From Arenicellales bacterium (GTDB lineage Bacteria; Pseudomonadota; Gammaproteobacteria; Arenicellales; UBA868), in assembly GCA_030754035.1 (NCBI GenBank), contig JASMBC010000003.1, positions 1 through 64,000 of the forward strand: a stretch of 64,000 nucleotides of DNA, read 5' to 3'. A program made the position numbers and the translations under genes. Positions within the stretch are counted from its first letter, which is position 1. Each line of letters opens with the position of its first letter. Shown piece after piece: positions 18,470-27,474 of the stretch. Under the pieces are notes generated by a model. It saw nothing but the letters and a program-made list of their open reading frames with translations, was not told the origin of the DNA and ran no database searches.

Positions 18470-19351
18470 TCATATCCTGTTGCCCTGGCCGGCCGCTTTT
18501 TGCCCCTGCAGGCCGAAAAACGAATCATCCTGGTAAGGCGCGAGAACTTCTATAGTGCCTTCGCGCAGCCGTGCCACATGGGTCGGTTCGCCAGCGACAA
18601 TTCTCTGGTAGAACCTCGAGGGCACGGTCGGTGAAGTCAGGGCAAAAGCATCGGCAGCACGGTAATCGGCAATCAGCAGGCGCCGAGGCCGGTCCCGCGA
18701 GGTATTGGGGCCACCGCCGTGCAGAGTCCAGATATGCATCAGGCAAACATCCCCTGCCCGCCCGCAGATACTGTCGGCACGTTGGTCAAATTCTTCGAAC
18801 AATACTGGATCAGTCGAGCCGGTGAATGCTCCTTCCCGGAAGTGGCTATAACGCTCGGCTTGGGAGCCCGGAACAATGCGGGGACAACCGTTACCCTCGT
18901 CCATGTCATCAAGCATGAGCAACATGGTGATGCCGTCGTCATTGGTGTGTGGATCGTAGGGGTGATCGGCGTGGTACTCAACCCGGGTCCCCGTTCCCGG
19001 AAACTTGTTATTGAGTTTACAGTGATGAAACTTAACGTCGGGGCCGATCAGATCGGCCACCACTGCAGGAATCGCGCCTTCGAATAGGACCTCCTGGTAG
19101 GCCGTTGCGACATCACACGGATTGGCGATCCGCCGTAGCCGCGGGTGTGCGGCACTATGGCCTTGCTCAAGATCAAAACGGGCCTTGCCATCTGGTGTGT
19201 CAAAGTCGTAATTAGCGTCGAATGCGCAGGACGCCTCTACCCATTGCTCAAGTTCGGCCAGCATATGCTTGCGGGCGGCGGCAGGTACCAGGTCGCGCAC
19301 GACCAGATAACCCTGCTTGCGAAACTGATCTATCTGTGTTGGGTTCAGCAT
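18470..19351 (-). CDS. Phytanoyl-CoA dioxygenase (PhyH) family protein
   Basis: A 293-residue 2-oxoglutarate/Fe(II) dioxygenase. The iron triad is readable as the H-x-D of YHADHPYD plus the His of WTLHGGGPN, with the 2-oxoglutarate arginine in RPRRLL. The ectoine hydroxylase (EctD) signature is absent. The ATG at 19351 has a strong GGAGGAG site upstream. It lies between the amine oxidase and the ArgE-like gene, with gaps of about 170 bases on each side. Hydroxylation of an amine or amino-acid substrate is a guess from the neighbours. Confidence 0.85.
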   Translation of the reverse strand: MLNPTQIDQFRKQGYLVVRDLVPAAARKHMLAELEQWVEASCAFDANYDFDTPDGKARFDLEQGHSAAHPRLRRIANPCDVATAYQEVLFEGAIPAVVADLIGPDVKFHHCKLNNKFPGTGTRVEYHADHPYDPHTNDDGITMLLMLDDMDEGNGCPRIVPGSQAERYSHFREGAFTGSTDPVLFEEFDQRADSICGRAGDVCLMHIWTLHGGGPNTSRDRPRRLLIADYRAADAFALTSPTVPSRFYQRIVAGEPTHVARLREGTIEVLAPYQDDSFFGLQGQKAAGQGNRI

Positions 19352-19518
19352 GTCTCAGTTCTCCTCCGGGTTGTAGGCCCAACCATTCCATATCATGTTC
19401 TTGTTCCTCTGTTCGTCTGTGTGCTACCGCTGCCGGCAATGACATCGCTGGCGAAGGCGGCGCAACGCAACTAACCGAATAACTATGAGCCGCGACTGCC
19501 GCTGGCGCCGAGCCACCG

Positions 19519-20775
19519 TCAGTGTAACCTCGAGGTGATGCCTAGCGAAGCGGCGACCTCTATTGCGGCCCGCTCGCCGGTTATCTTGGCCCCGTGGCAG
19601 GTACAGAATTGGTTGGTTGATGTCGCCTCCCCGCAGAAGAACAACCGCTCGTTCAGCGGTCCGGCCAAGGCTGCTCGCTGGTGAAACTGCCCCGGGGCAC
19701 TGGCAGAATAGGCCCCGAGCACGTAGGGGTTACCCCGCCATGCCGACTGGCGGTCGCCCCTGACGTGCTTTGCCATATCATTGCCAAGGGCCTGGCACAG
19801 GCTGTCGATGACCGCTTGGCGGGAGGCCTCGGGCCCGGCCCGTTCGAGCCAATCGGCGTAGCGTCCAGCGACCATGCCGACCACGCAATCCTGCTGGTAG
19901 GGGCGCAGGGCCAAAGACATCGGCGGCAGTTCCCCGTGCTCAACCACAATGCGCTCGGGCAGATCATCGGCAAACAGGTGTCGGTCGATTTCCAGGCGAA
20001 TACGGTTGTAGTTACCCAGGGGCAATGCCGCGATGGCGGCCAGTTTCGATCCGGGCAGTTCCGGCATGAAGCGTATCTGCCCGGCTGCGAGCACGCCGGT
20101 GGATACCGCAACGATAATGCGGCTGGCCGTTAATGTTCCACGGACAGTCTCCACGGCAACACCCGCACCATCCCAGTGGATTTGCTGTACGGCAGTGTTC
20201 AATTGCACGGGAATACCGGCGGCCCAGCGTGTCACCAGTTCCCCATAACCATCGCTGACCGGCCAGTCTTCTTCAGTATCCTGATAGTTCAGGATATCGC
20301 CGATCGAGACCTGGTCGACCTCCGCGGACGTGTTGAGGGCAGTGAAATAATCGAGCACCGGCGTCCACGGACTGTCCCGGTCGATCGCCTCGAACACGGA
20401 TATGTCCTCGCCGCGCGACCAGGCAGCCGCCATGGCCACTTTATAATCTATTAACGCCTGCTCCAGAGTTGCAGCCTCTGCCACCGGCAACCAGCGCCCG
20501 CCCCGAACATAGCGGCCAGAAACGGCACGTTTTTGGTACCGGCAACCGAGTTGATCGGCAATAACCACGAATGGGTTGATGCTGGCCGAATGCAACCAGT
20601 GGCAGCCAAGATCAAACGGTGAGCCATCCCTCATCGTCTCGGTGTGGGCCCGGCCGCCGCTGCGACTGTCGGCCTCGAGCAGGGTGACACTGAGCCCCGC
20701 CTGCAGCAGTGAGCGGGTGGCAGCAAGTCCTGCCGCGCCGGCACCGACTACCGCCACGTCTACTTCAGCCACCAT
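19519..20775 (-). CDS. Flavin monoamine/polyamine oxidase
   Basis: A 418-residue amine oxidase of the MAO/polyamine-oxidase family. The FAD dinucleotide motif is VAVVGAGAAGLAATRSL, followed by the GGRA signature (RSGGRAHTET). The C-terminal FAD contact is in LFFCGEATS. It probably oxidises a primary or secondary amine to an imine with release of H2O2. No signal peptide is seen, so it should be cytoplasmic. It is the first gene of the minus-strand amine cluster, and GGGGGG lies just before its ATG at 20775. Confidence 0.86.
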   Translation of the reverse strand: MVAEVDVAVVGAGAAGLAATRSLLQAGLSVTLLEADSRSGGRAHTETMRDGSPFDLGCHWLHSASINPFVVIADQLGCRYQKRAVSGRYVRGGRWLPVAEAATLEQALIDYKVAMAAAWSRGEDISVFEAIDRDSPWTPVLDYFTALNTSAEVDQVSIGDILNYQDTEEDWPVSDGYGELVTRWAAGIPVQLNTAVQQIHWDGAGVAVETVRGTLTASRIIVAVSTGVLAAGQIRFMPELPGSKLAAIAALPLGNYNRIRLEIDRHLFADDLPERIVVEHGELPPMSLALRPYQQDCVVGMVAGRYADWLERAGPEASRQAVIDSLCQALGNDMAKHVRGDRQSAWRGNPYVLGAYSASAPGQFHQRAALAGPLNERLFFCGEATSTNQFCTCHGAKITGERAAIEVAASLGITSRLH

Positions 20776-20995
20776 AGCCCCCCGTGAATCCAGAGCAAAG
20801 GCGACAGTTTACATCGCGTTAACTACTACGGTCCTGCGCCGCAGCGCACACGGCTTCCCTTGCGCCGGCCTGACTCTGGCGAGGCGACGGGTCGCAGCGC
20901 TGGACAAAGGCCTCGGCCAGATCTAACCTGACACCGGGCAAGGTAAATCAATCAGCGACAAATCCTGGAGCCTGAATTTTCCGGCTCTATTTCAA

Positions 20996-23008
20996 GTGAA
21001 AAAAATACTCTACTTAATATTCAGCCTCAGCGTAACTGCTGGCGTCTTCTATTATCTGCTTTCCGAGATCTCGATTAGCGACGTCCTCAAACTTATCTCC
21101 AACGTAGACCGACATGGATTATTGTTGTTTGTTACCTGTTCCCTGGCAATGAGCTTTTTTATTACCTGGCGCTACAAATTACTGATTTCAGTTTCCGGTT
21201 TTAGCCCCAGTCCTGTTCTGCTTTTTCTCGTAGTTTTAGTCCGCAACTTGTTTGCCGACTTATTACCGGCCCGGATCGGCACCTTCGTCTATATTTATAT
21301 CGTTAATTCCAGGCTGGGCGTAGCCCTAAGCGCCGCAACCTCAAGTTTTGTACTAGCGACCCTGTTGGACATACTGGCGTTGATGATATTGCTGATTGTG
21401 CTGGTCGGCGTAGGGTTTGATGCGTTGCCTCCCGCTTATCTTCTTGCATTTGCCATTTTGATCGGCGGGATCATCTGGGTTGTGATCTACAACCTGCCCA
21501 GGTTACTTAACTGGCTGGTTCAGATATTGCCGAAGTCTCCCACGATGGAGAAATTAACAGTTCTGTTCAGTTCTATTGAGCGTGAGGTGACGGCTTCGAG
21601 ACAGGCTGGAGTTTTTACCCGTCTGATAGCGCTATCACTGCTCGTCCGAATAACCAAGTATGCCGCTCTTTACTTCTTTTTATACGCCCTGCTTCGACCA
21701 CTGGCATATACTTTCTCAGACCTGAATGTAAGCAAGGTGCTGGTCGGCCTGGTTGCGGCGGAATCTTCGGCAAGTCTCCCGGTATCCGGTATCGCCGGGT
21801 TTGGCGCCTACGAGGGAGTTTGGGCGTTCACTTTTGAATTTTTGGGATTTCCAGAAAAAATTGCCCAGTTGACTGCAATATCACACCACCTGTTCACCCA
21901 GTTGTATGGTTACAGCATTGGGGCACTGGCTCTTATGCTACTGCTGCTGCCTATTGCCAGCCGCGCCCGCGTAACCAGTGTGGCCAACTACAATGAAAGG
22001 GCGAGTTCTTTTTACTTGAAGGTCTCACTCAGCGTCGTGCTTCTGGCGCTCGTCTTAGCCGCTTTCCTGGGTAGCCTGCCAGCACAATCCGGCGCAAAGT
22101 CGCTCGATAATCATAACCCGGTTCTGCTATCCAAAAAAGAAAAGGCGGCGCTCGAAAATCTAGGCAGCAAACTACCCAGGCGGATACTTTTTGACTCCAA
22201 CCGCTCCGGGACTTTTGGCATTTACAGCATCAGAGTTGATGGCACTGAATTAATGACACTGGCAGACGGAAAACAGCACGAAATGTATCCAAGCGTATCG
22301 CCAGATGGCCGGTGGATCGTTTATGCCTCGGCCCGCTCTACCGCCCGCCATGCGCCAGCGGAAATCTGGATTATGGATATCAACGGTAACGGCAACAGAC
22401 TGGTCGCGGCGGATGGAACCTTCCCCAGTTTCAGCAGTACTGGCAATTCTATTTATTTTGAGCGCGATAGAAGCAAGGTAATGAGCGTCAAACTAGATGG
22501 CTCACAGATGAAAGAGATTTATCCCGCAAATACCAAACCGTTCAGAAACCATGCCGTGGTCAAGCCGCGCATCTCCCCGGACGGCACCATGGTTGCGTTT
22601 ACCTCCGATAGACGCGGACGCTGGAACGCCTGGTACGATCGTCTTGACGGCAGTTCCCCGGTGCACATAAGCAAAGGCTGCGAACCCAACTGGCACCCCA
22701 ATGGGAAAGAACTGGTTCTGGTGTTATCTCGTGCCAAAAATGCCAAAGCGAAGTCCGGCCTCTTTGACTACCATTTGGCCAGTAAAGCTATTTCGGTATC
22801 ACAGGATGACGGCCCGCCTTTTGGTCATGAATATTTTCCTGCACTAAGTAGTAACGGAAAGTTTCTGTTGTATAGTGCAGCGCCGGCTGATCAACATGAT
22901 CATTTCAGCGCTAACTATCAGATATACCTTAAGGATCTCGAATCAGGCACTACGACCCGGGTAACTTTCGACAACCATACTAATCGTTGGCCGACCCTGC
23001 TGCCTTAA
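20996..23008 (+). CDS. Flippase-like (YbhN/LPG-synthase TM) domain fused to TolB-type propeller
   Basis: A 670-residue fusion. Residues 1 to about 330 hold multiple membrane segments with the pattern of the UPF0104/YbhN lysylphosphatidylglycerol-synthase transmembrane family, including the conserved PVSGIAGFGAYEG stretch near 260. After one more hydrophobic segment (about 340-362), residues about 390-670 are PD40/TolB-like blades: repeated DSNRSG, SPDGRWIVYAS, SPDGTMVAFTSDRRG and SSNGKFLLYSA. The propeller would sit in the periplasm if the last segment is a membrane crossing. No catalytic aminoacyl-transferase domain is present. GTG start at 20996. GC content is lower than in the flanking genes. 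Confidence 0.8.
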   Translation: MKKILYLIFSLSVTAGVFYYLLSEISISDVLKLISNVDRHGLLLFVTCSLAMSFFITWRYKLLISVSGFSPSPVLLFLVVLVRNLFADLLPARIGTFVYIYIVNSRLGVALSAATSSFVLATLLDILALMILLIVLVGVGFDALPPAYLLAFAILIGGIIWVVIYNLPRLLNWLVQILPKSPTMEKLTVLFSSIEREVTASRQAGVFTRLIALSLLVRITKYAALYFFLYALLRPLAYTFSDLNVSKVLVGLVAAESSASLPVSGIAGFGAYEGVWAFTFEFLGFPEKIAQLTAISHHLFTQLYGYSIGALALMLLLLPIASRARVTSVANYNERASSFYLKVSLSVVLLALVLAAFLGSLPAQSGAKSLDNHNPVLLSKKEKAALENLGSKLPRRILFDSNRSGTFGIYSIRVDGTELMTLADGKQHEMYPSVSPDGRWIVYASARSTARHAPAEIWIMDINGNGNRLVAADGTFPSFSSTGNSIYFERDRSKVMSVKLDGSQMKEIYPANTKPFRNHAVVKPRISPDGTMVAFTSDRRGRWNAWYDRLDGSSPVHISKGCEPNWHPNGKELVLVLSRAKNAKAKSGLFDYHLASKAISVSQDDGPPFGHEYFPALSSNGKFLLYSAAPADQHDHFSANYQIYLKDLESGTTTRVTFDNHTNRWPTLLP

Positions 23009-23037
23009 CCTGCCCAAAGACAACAATTTAACCGGCG

Positions 23038-23622
23038 TCAGCCGGCAAGATCCTGCACCAGTGCCGCGCACACGGCATCGCTTAGAGCGGCCTCGTATCG
23101 ATAAGCCGCGTGATCGACACCAAAACGCAGATTCGTACCTGCCTTAAGTGCGGTAATCGCCTCCAGGGTGAGTTCGAAGCGCAGAAAGTGCACCGACGAG
23201 GTCTTCTCGAGCGTTTCCCGCTCAAGGTCTTCATTAGCGATCGGCGCCACCCGGCCCAGTTCGCCAATCTGCAGCCACAGCGCTCTTTCGATACCGATCA
23301 AGCGCGTCAGCGCCACTTTTCGTTCTTCAGCATCCGGGTACTCGATCATGCAGGTGGCTTTTAGGTTACTGCCATCGGGGATCAAGGGGTTGTAGGCGTC
23401 GAGCTCCTGCTGGATTTGCTCCGGCGCAAAAATCCGTTCGATTCTGAGCATCTCCTGCACCTGATATTGCATGGTCAGTGCATCTTCAAAGTACAGTGTG
23501 ATATTAGGCCCGATCGGTACCCGCCGACTGACCTTGTGCGCCGTCACCCGCGAACGGAATGACTCGCGCTCGGCCGCGTACTGCTCGAGCGTTAAAAGAT
23601 CATCACGAGTCAGTTTTTTCAT
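23038..23622 (-). CDS. DUF3501 family protein
   Basis: A 194-residue protein matching DUF3501, a family of unknown function. It has few recognisable motifs: an N-terminal KKLTRDDLLTLEQY segment and a mid-region NITLYFEDALTMQYQVQEML. It is predicted cytoplasmic, with no membrane segments. A GAGG ribosome site precedes the ATG at 23622, 14 bases after the stop of the Fe-S protein gene. The order rubrerythrin - Fe-S protein - DUF3501 recurs in proteobacteria, which suggests a shared oxidative-stress or redox role. Confidence 0.85.
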   Translation of the reverse strand: MKKLTRDDLLTLEQYAAERESFRSRVTAHKVSRRVPIGPNITLYFEDALTMQYQVQEMLRIERIFAPEQIQQELDAYNPLIPDGSNLKATCMIEYPDAEERKVALTRLIGIERALWLQIGELGRVAPIANEDLERETLEKTSSVHFLRFELTLEAITALKAGTNLRFGVDHAAYRYEAALSDAVCAALVQDLAG

Positions 23623-23636
23623 TTTTCCTCGATGAA

Positions 23637-24974
23637 TCAGATACCGTAAGCGGCGCGCAGCAGACTGACCGGGTGGGCCGGGGTACTGCCATCACCCAGA
23701 CCGTTAGCCAGGTGATGGCCCGCGATCGGGCAGTCACTGCCGTAATGATCTGGGCGGGCTTGTTCGATACGCTCGACCACCGGCCGGCCAATTTTCATTG
23801 CCTTGTCGAAAGTCTCAAGCTTAACCCCGTAAGTGCCATCGTGGCCCGAACAGCGCTCGATAACGGTGACTTCTGTTTGTGGCACCAGCGACAACAGGTC
23901 ACGGGTCTTGCGGCCGATGTTCTGCGCCCGCTGATGACAGGCTACATGGTAGGCCACCTTGCCAAGACTTTGCACAAATTCGATCTTGAGTTTTCCTTCT
24001 TTGTGACGGGCCAGCAGGTATTCGAAGGGGTCAAAAAATGCCGCCGCCACTTTCTTGACCTGCTCGTCGCCGGCAAAGAGCAGCGGCAGTTGTTGCTTGA
24101 ACAGCAGCACGCACGAAGGCACCAGCGCCAGGATATCCCAGCCGTCATCGACCAGGCGCGCCAGTTGCGGGATGTTCTGCTCTTTGGCCCGGGCAACTGA
24201 CTCGAGGTCCCCCAGTTCGAGCCGGGGCATACCGCAGCAGCGCTCCTGCTGGGGCACGGTGACTGGAATACCGTTGTGCTCGAGCACTGCAACCAGGTCT
24301 TCCCCGAGACCTGGTTCGTTGCGGTTGGCGTAACAGGTGGCGAACAGGGCGACCTTGCCGCGACTGCGCACGCCGGCCACGGCAACAGCTGGATCAAGGC
24401 CCCTCGGGCCAGCCAGGCGCCGGCGCAAAGGCCGGGATTGGTAACAGGGCAAGCGGGCGCCGGCATGGATACCCGCGACTTTTTCCAGCGCCTTGCGCAG
24501 CGGCCCGGAGCGGCTGGCCGCGTTGACCAGCACGGAGATGCCCGGGATACCAGCCACTGTGCCGACCAGGTCGGTGCTGGCCAGCAATTTGTCCCGCGTC
24601 CGGGCGCCGTGTTCCTTAAAACGCGCCGCCTTGGCCCGCAGCATCAATTGGGGAAAGTCGATATTCCACTCGTGCGGCGGCACGTACGGGCACTTGCTCA
24701 TGTAGCACAGGTCGCACAGATAACACTGGTCGACTACTTTCCAGTAATCTTTTTTGGCAACTCCGTCTACCTCCAGGGTCTCGGAGTTATCGGCCAGGTC
24801 AAACAGCGTGGGAAAACTGTCGCACAGCGACAGGCAACGCCGGCAACCGTGACAGTGGCCGAAAACGCGCTCGAGCTCGGCGTAAAGCTTGGCCCCGTCA
24901 TAGAAGTCCGGGTTGCGCCAGTCAAGCGGCTGCCGGGTGGGCGCCTCCAGGCTGCCTTCGCGCTGCACGCTCAT
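23637..24974 (-). CDS. Fe-S binding oxidoreductase with CCG domains (GlpC/HdrD-like)
   Basis: About 445 residues. Two [4Fe-4S] ferredoxin-type motifs come first ([11 protein letters not shown] and [13 protein letters not shown]). Two cysteine-rich CCG-type domains follow (ATCYAN...RCCGMPRLE and VACHQRAQ...RCSGHDG). This is the layout of the iron-sulfur subunits of glycolate oxidase, GlpC and heterodisulfide reductase, which shuttle electrons. The start is the ATG at 24974; the TTG at 25034 would overlap the rubrerythrin stop. Together with rubrerythrin upstream it may supply electrons for peroxide reduction, an inference from gene order. Confidence 0.87.
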   Translation of the reverse strand: MSVQREGSLEAPTRQPLDWRNPDFYDGAKLYAELERVFGHCHGCRRCLSLCDSFPTLFDLADNSETLEVDGVAKKDYWKVVDQCYLCDLCYMSKCPYVPPHEWNIDFPQLMLRAKAARFKEHGARTRDKLLASTDLVGTVAGIPGISVLVNAASRSGPLRKALEKVAGIHAGARLPCYQSRPLRRRLAGPRGLDPAVAVAGVRSRGKVALFATCYANRNEPGLGEDLVAVLEHNGIPVTVPQQERCCGMPRLELGDLESVARAKEQNIPQLARLVDDGWDILALVPSCVLLFKQQLPLLFAGDEQVKKVAAAFFDPFEYLLARHKEGKLKIEFVQSLGKVAYHVACHQRAQNIGRKTRDLLSLVPQTEVTVIERCSGHDGTYGVKLETFDKAMKIGRPVVERIEQARPDHYGSDCPIAGHHLANGLGDGSTPAHPVSLLRAAYGI

Positions 24975-25030
24975 CGATCGGTTCCCGACAACAGCATAGG
25001 GAGGCGGCCAGGCCGCCTCCCGCTCAACGA

Positions 25031-25450
25031 TCAATCATCCAGCGTATCCAGGGCCTTCTGGAAACGGTTGGCGTGGGAGCGCTCGGCCTTGGCCAGAGTT
25101 TCGAACCAATCGGCGATCTCATCAAAACCCTCTTCCCGGGCAGTTTTGGTCATGCCCGGGTACATGTCGGTGTACTCGTGGGTCTCACCGGCAACGGCGG
25201 CTTTTAAGTTATCGGCGGTGGCGCCAATCGGCAGGCCGGTGGCCGGGTCGCCAGTTTGCTCGAGGTACTCGAGGTGGCCGTGGGCATGGCCGGTCTCGCC
25301 CTCGGCAGTAGAGCGGAAAACGGCAGCAACGTCGTTATAGCCCTCGACATCGGCTTTGGCGGCAAAGTACAGGTAACGGCGGTTGGCCTGGGACTCACCG
25401 GCAAACGCATCTTTTAAGTTCTGTTCGGTCTGGGTGTTTTTAAGTGACAT
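25031..25450 (-). CDS. Rubrerythrin-type diiron protein
   Basis: A 139-residue four-helix protein with the diiron ligand pattern of rubrerythrin ([39 protein letters not shown]). The C-terminal rubredoxin CxxC domain is missing, so it is the short form and needs an external electron donor. Rubrerythrins reduce H2O2. An excellent GGAGGA lies before the ATG at 25450; the ORF-track start at 25501 is too early. It is divergent from oxyR, and an OxyR-type operator lies in the shared gap. The two downstream genes follow closely. Confidence 0.92.
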   Translation of the reverse strand: MSLKNTQTEQNLKDAFAGESQANRRYLYFAAKADVEGYNDVAAVFRSTAEGETGHAHGHLEYLEQTGDPATGLPIGATADNLKAAVAGETHEYTDMYPGMTKTAREEGFDEIADWFETLAKAERSHANRFQKALDTLDD

Positions 25451-25548
25451 GGTCTCCTCCATGGGGTAATTGGTGATTTGAGGGCACGGCGCCGGCTGCA
25501 CGACCGGCGCACAAGGGTTACTGTAGGTGGAAACAAATAATATGTATA

Positions 25549-25585
25549 ATCGTTTATTAATATTATTTTAATAGTTTTTTCCTAT
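25549..25585. promoter_or_regulatory. OxyR-type operator between rubrerythrin and oxyR
   Basis: Two 15-base dyads spaced by seven bases match the tetrameric OxyR layout (ATAG-N7-CTAT, 7-base spacer, repeat). ATAG-N7-CTAT at 25571-25585 is perfect at the ends; ATCG-N7-ATAT at 25549-25563 has one change at each end. A TATAAT-like -10 for oxyR overlaps its edge at 25545-25550, and a minus-strand TATTAT (25542-25537) is placed for activation of the rubrerythrin gene. OxyR autoregulation plus activation of the peroxide operon is inferred. Confidence 0.65.
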
Positions 25586-25593
25586 TATTGATT

Positions 25594-26520
25594 ATGAACG
25601 TGCGTGACCTCAAATACCTGGTGGCAGTGAGCGAAACCCTGCACTTCGGCCGTGCCGCCAGCCGCTGTTTCGTCAGCCAGCCGACCCTGTCCGGCCAGAT
25701 CCATAAACTGGAACAGGAGCTGGGGGTTACGCTGTTCGAGCGCACCAACCGCAGCGTCAACATCACGCCGGTGGGAGAGCACATCACCGCCTACGCCCGC
25801 CAGGTGCTCGAGCAAGTGGCAGCCATTCACACCCTGGCACAGGGGCACAAGGACCCCCTCGCCGGACCCTTGCGCGTGGGTGCCATCCACACTCTTAGCC
25901 CTTATCTGCTGCCGCTGTTCCTGACCGAGTTGCGCGAACGCCACCCGGAACTGTCGCTGGAACTGACCGAGGCGACCACCGACCAGCTGCTGGGGGGCCT
26001 GCGCGATCACAGCCTGGATGCCGCCTTGCTGGCCACACCGCCGGACCGCGACGACCTCGAGGCCATGGCGCTGTTCGCGGAGCCGTTCTGGCTGGCGCAC
26101 CCGCGTGACCATGCACTTTATACCCAGGACGACATTACCCTCAAGGACCTCAAGGGACTGGACGTGCTGCTGCTGTCGCAGGAGCACTGCCTGTCGGAGC
26201 AGGTGATGGCGGCCTGCCGCTTGACCGAGCGCCCCGACACCGGTCCGATCGCGGGCCTCAAGGCCTCGAGCCTGGAAACGCTGGTGCAACTGGTCGGCAT
26301 GGGCCTGGGTGTCACCCTGGTACCGGCACTGTCGGTCCACGCCGGGCGCCTTGCCACCGATCGGGTCATCCTGCGCCAGATACACATCCCGGGCGCAACC
26401 CGCCAGGTACGCCTGGTCTATCGGGCCAGCTTTCCACGCCAGCCGGCGCTCACGCTGTTTGCCGACATCATCCAGAAGGTGTTGCCAAATACCGTCAAAC
26501 TGGTTGCACTAAACGGCTAA
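25594..26520 (+). CDS. oxyR: OxyR, LysR-family hydrogen peroxide sensor
   Basis: A 308-residue LysR-type regulator with an N-terminal winged helix (LHFGRAASRCFVSQPTLSGQ) and a periplasmic-binding-like effector domain. The redox cysteines fall at Cys199 and Cys208 in HCLSEQVMAAC, the same residue numbers and eight-residue spacing as E. coli OxyR, so peroxide sensing by disulfide formation is well supported. The ATG at 25594 begins MNVRDLKYLV; the TTG at 25588 is less likely. It is transcribed divergently from the rubrerythrin operon, its probable target. Confidence 0.93.
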   Translation: MNVRDLKYLVAVSETLHFGRAASRCFVSQPTLSGQIHKLEQELGVTLFERTNRSVNITPVGEHITAYARQVLEQVAAIHTLAQGHKDPLAGPLRVGAIHTLSPYLLPLFLTELRERHPELSLELTEATTDQLLGGLRDHSLDAALLATPPDRDDLEAMALFAEPFWLAHPRDHALYTQDDITLKDLKGLDVLLLSQEHCLSEQVMAACRLTERPDTGPIAGLKASSLETLVQLVGMGLGVTLVPALSVHAGRLATDRVILRQIHIPGATRQVRLVYRASFPRQPALTLFADIIQKVLPNTVKLVALNG

Positions 26521-26683
26521 CTCTTACCTAACACTGATTGAAACCGTTTGCTCATGGCTGCGGCTGGGCGGCTTCCCCTTCGGGATTCCTACAAAAAATC
26601 TATCCCCCTTGTATGGGTTTTTCTATAAGCCGAAGACTTACGGATTTGGGTCAGCGGGGTGTTGGCAGCAACTGACCTGACGC

Positions 26684-26744
26684 CCCCACCAAATCCTCTG
26701 CTCTGGTTGCTTCTCGGTAACAGCAATTAAGATAGCGGTATGAA
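26684..26744 (+). repeat. Dispersed cassette-region repeat, copy 1
   Basis: Shares an identical 41-base core with copy 2 (from CCCCCACCAAATCC to CTCGGTAACAG), then continues with a TAAGATAGCGGTATGAA end. It lies upstream of the GNAT gene. The ATG in its end opens a 20-codon reading frame (MKLFKTN...) that overlaps the GNAT start. The gap 26521-26683 before it shows no other gene. Confidence 0.8.
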
Positions 26745-26786
26745 ACTATTCAAAACTAACCGAAAAAATACCAACAAATATATCCC

Positions 26787-27353
26787 GTGGAACTTCAACT
26801 AATTACAAAGAGGTTAACCTTACGACCTCTTTCAATTAACGATGTGGGTCTGGCCATAGAGATGTTCACGGACGAGCAGGTAATGAAATATGCTGGAGGC
26901 ACAGTTGCAAAGGAGAAGATCATAGAAGAAATGGAGATGTGGACGCACCGTGGTGGTAATGGTTGCATTGGCGTATGGTGTATCTGTGATCGAACTACGG
27001 GAGAAAGTTTTGGCTCCACTGCCTTAACGCCGCTTCCAATAGATAAAGACGATACCGACTGGGAACAGGTGGTCGAAGACCAGTTACCAGATGGTGAGAT
27101 GGAGATTGGATATTTTCTGAAACGGACCGCTTGGGGAAACGGTTATGCGACAGAGGCTGTTGAACGCATATTGCGATTTGCATTTGAGGATTCTCCGCTT
27201 GAGGAGGTCGTGGCCGTTATCGACCCGAAAAACGAAAGTTCAAGGCGGGTGCTCGAAAAGACTGGGTTTTTAAGCACGGGGATTCGACGTGCTTATGGAG
27301 AAGACTTGCCGGGATTCCAGATTATTCGAGAGAATTGGTTGGGTAGGCAGTAA
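26787..27353 (+). CDS. GNAT family N-acetyltransferase
   Basis: A 188-residue acetyltransferase of the RimJ/RimL-like GNAT_3 type. It starts TKRLTLRPLS, has the acetyl-CoA loop region KRTAWGNGYATEAVE near residues 112-126 and the conserved NESSRRVLEKTGF near 150-162. It acetylates an unknown amine on a protein or small molecule. The start is a GTG at 26787 without a strong ribosome site. Base composition is AT-richer than the core genes around it. It lies between repeat copies 1 and 2, as expected for an acquired cassette. Confidence 0.87.
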   Translation: MELQLITKRLTLRPLSINDVGLAIEMFTDEQVMKYAGGTVAKEKIIEEMEMWTHRGGNGCIGVWCICDRTTGESFGSTALTPLPIDKDDTDWEQVVEDQLPDGEMEIGYFLKRTAWGNGYATEAVERILRFAFEDSPLEEVVAVIDPKNESSRRVLEKTGFLSTGIRRAYGEDLPGFQIIRENWLGRQ

Positions 27354-27362
27354 CTAACCTAA

Positions 27363-27434
27363 CCTCCCCCACCAAATCCTCTGCTCTGGTTGCTTCTCGG
27401 TAACAGGAATAAAATAGCGGTATGAAGCATCTGG
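27363..27434 (+). repeat. Dispersed cassette-region repeat, copy 2
   Basis: Begins ten bases after the GNAT stop codon. It shares 41 identical bases with copy 1 and ends in AATAAAATAGCGGTATGAAGCATCTGG. Its terminal ATG opens a seven-codon frame (MKHLGLS). It precedes the nitroreductase-like gene. Confidence 0.8.
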
Positions 27435-27474
27435 GATTAAGCTAAGCCAATAAATTAGCTGTAACTATTTTCAA

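Noticed and set aside
18470-19351. Ectoine hydroxylase (EctD) identity for the PhyH protein
   Set aside because: The EctD signature around the first iron ligand is not present; only the general PhyH pattern is.
24276-25340. 354-codon plus-strand ORF
   Set aside because: It lies opposite the Fe-S protein and rubrerythrin genes, which have full motif support; this is a GC-driven shadow frame.
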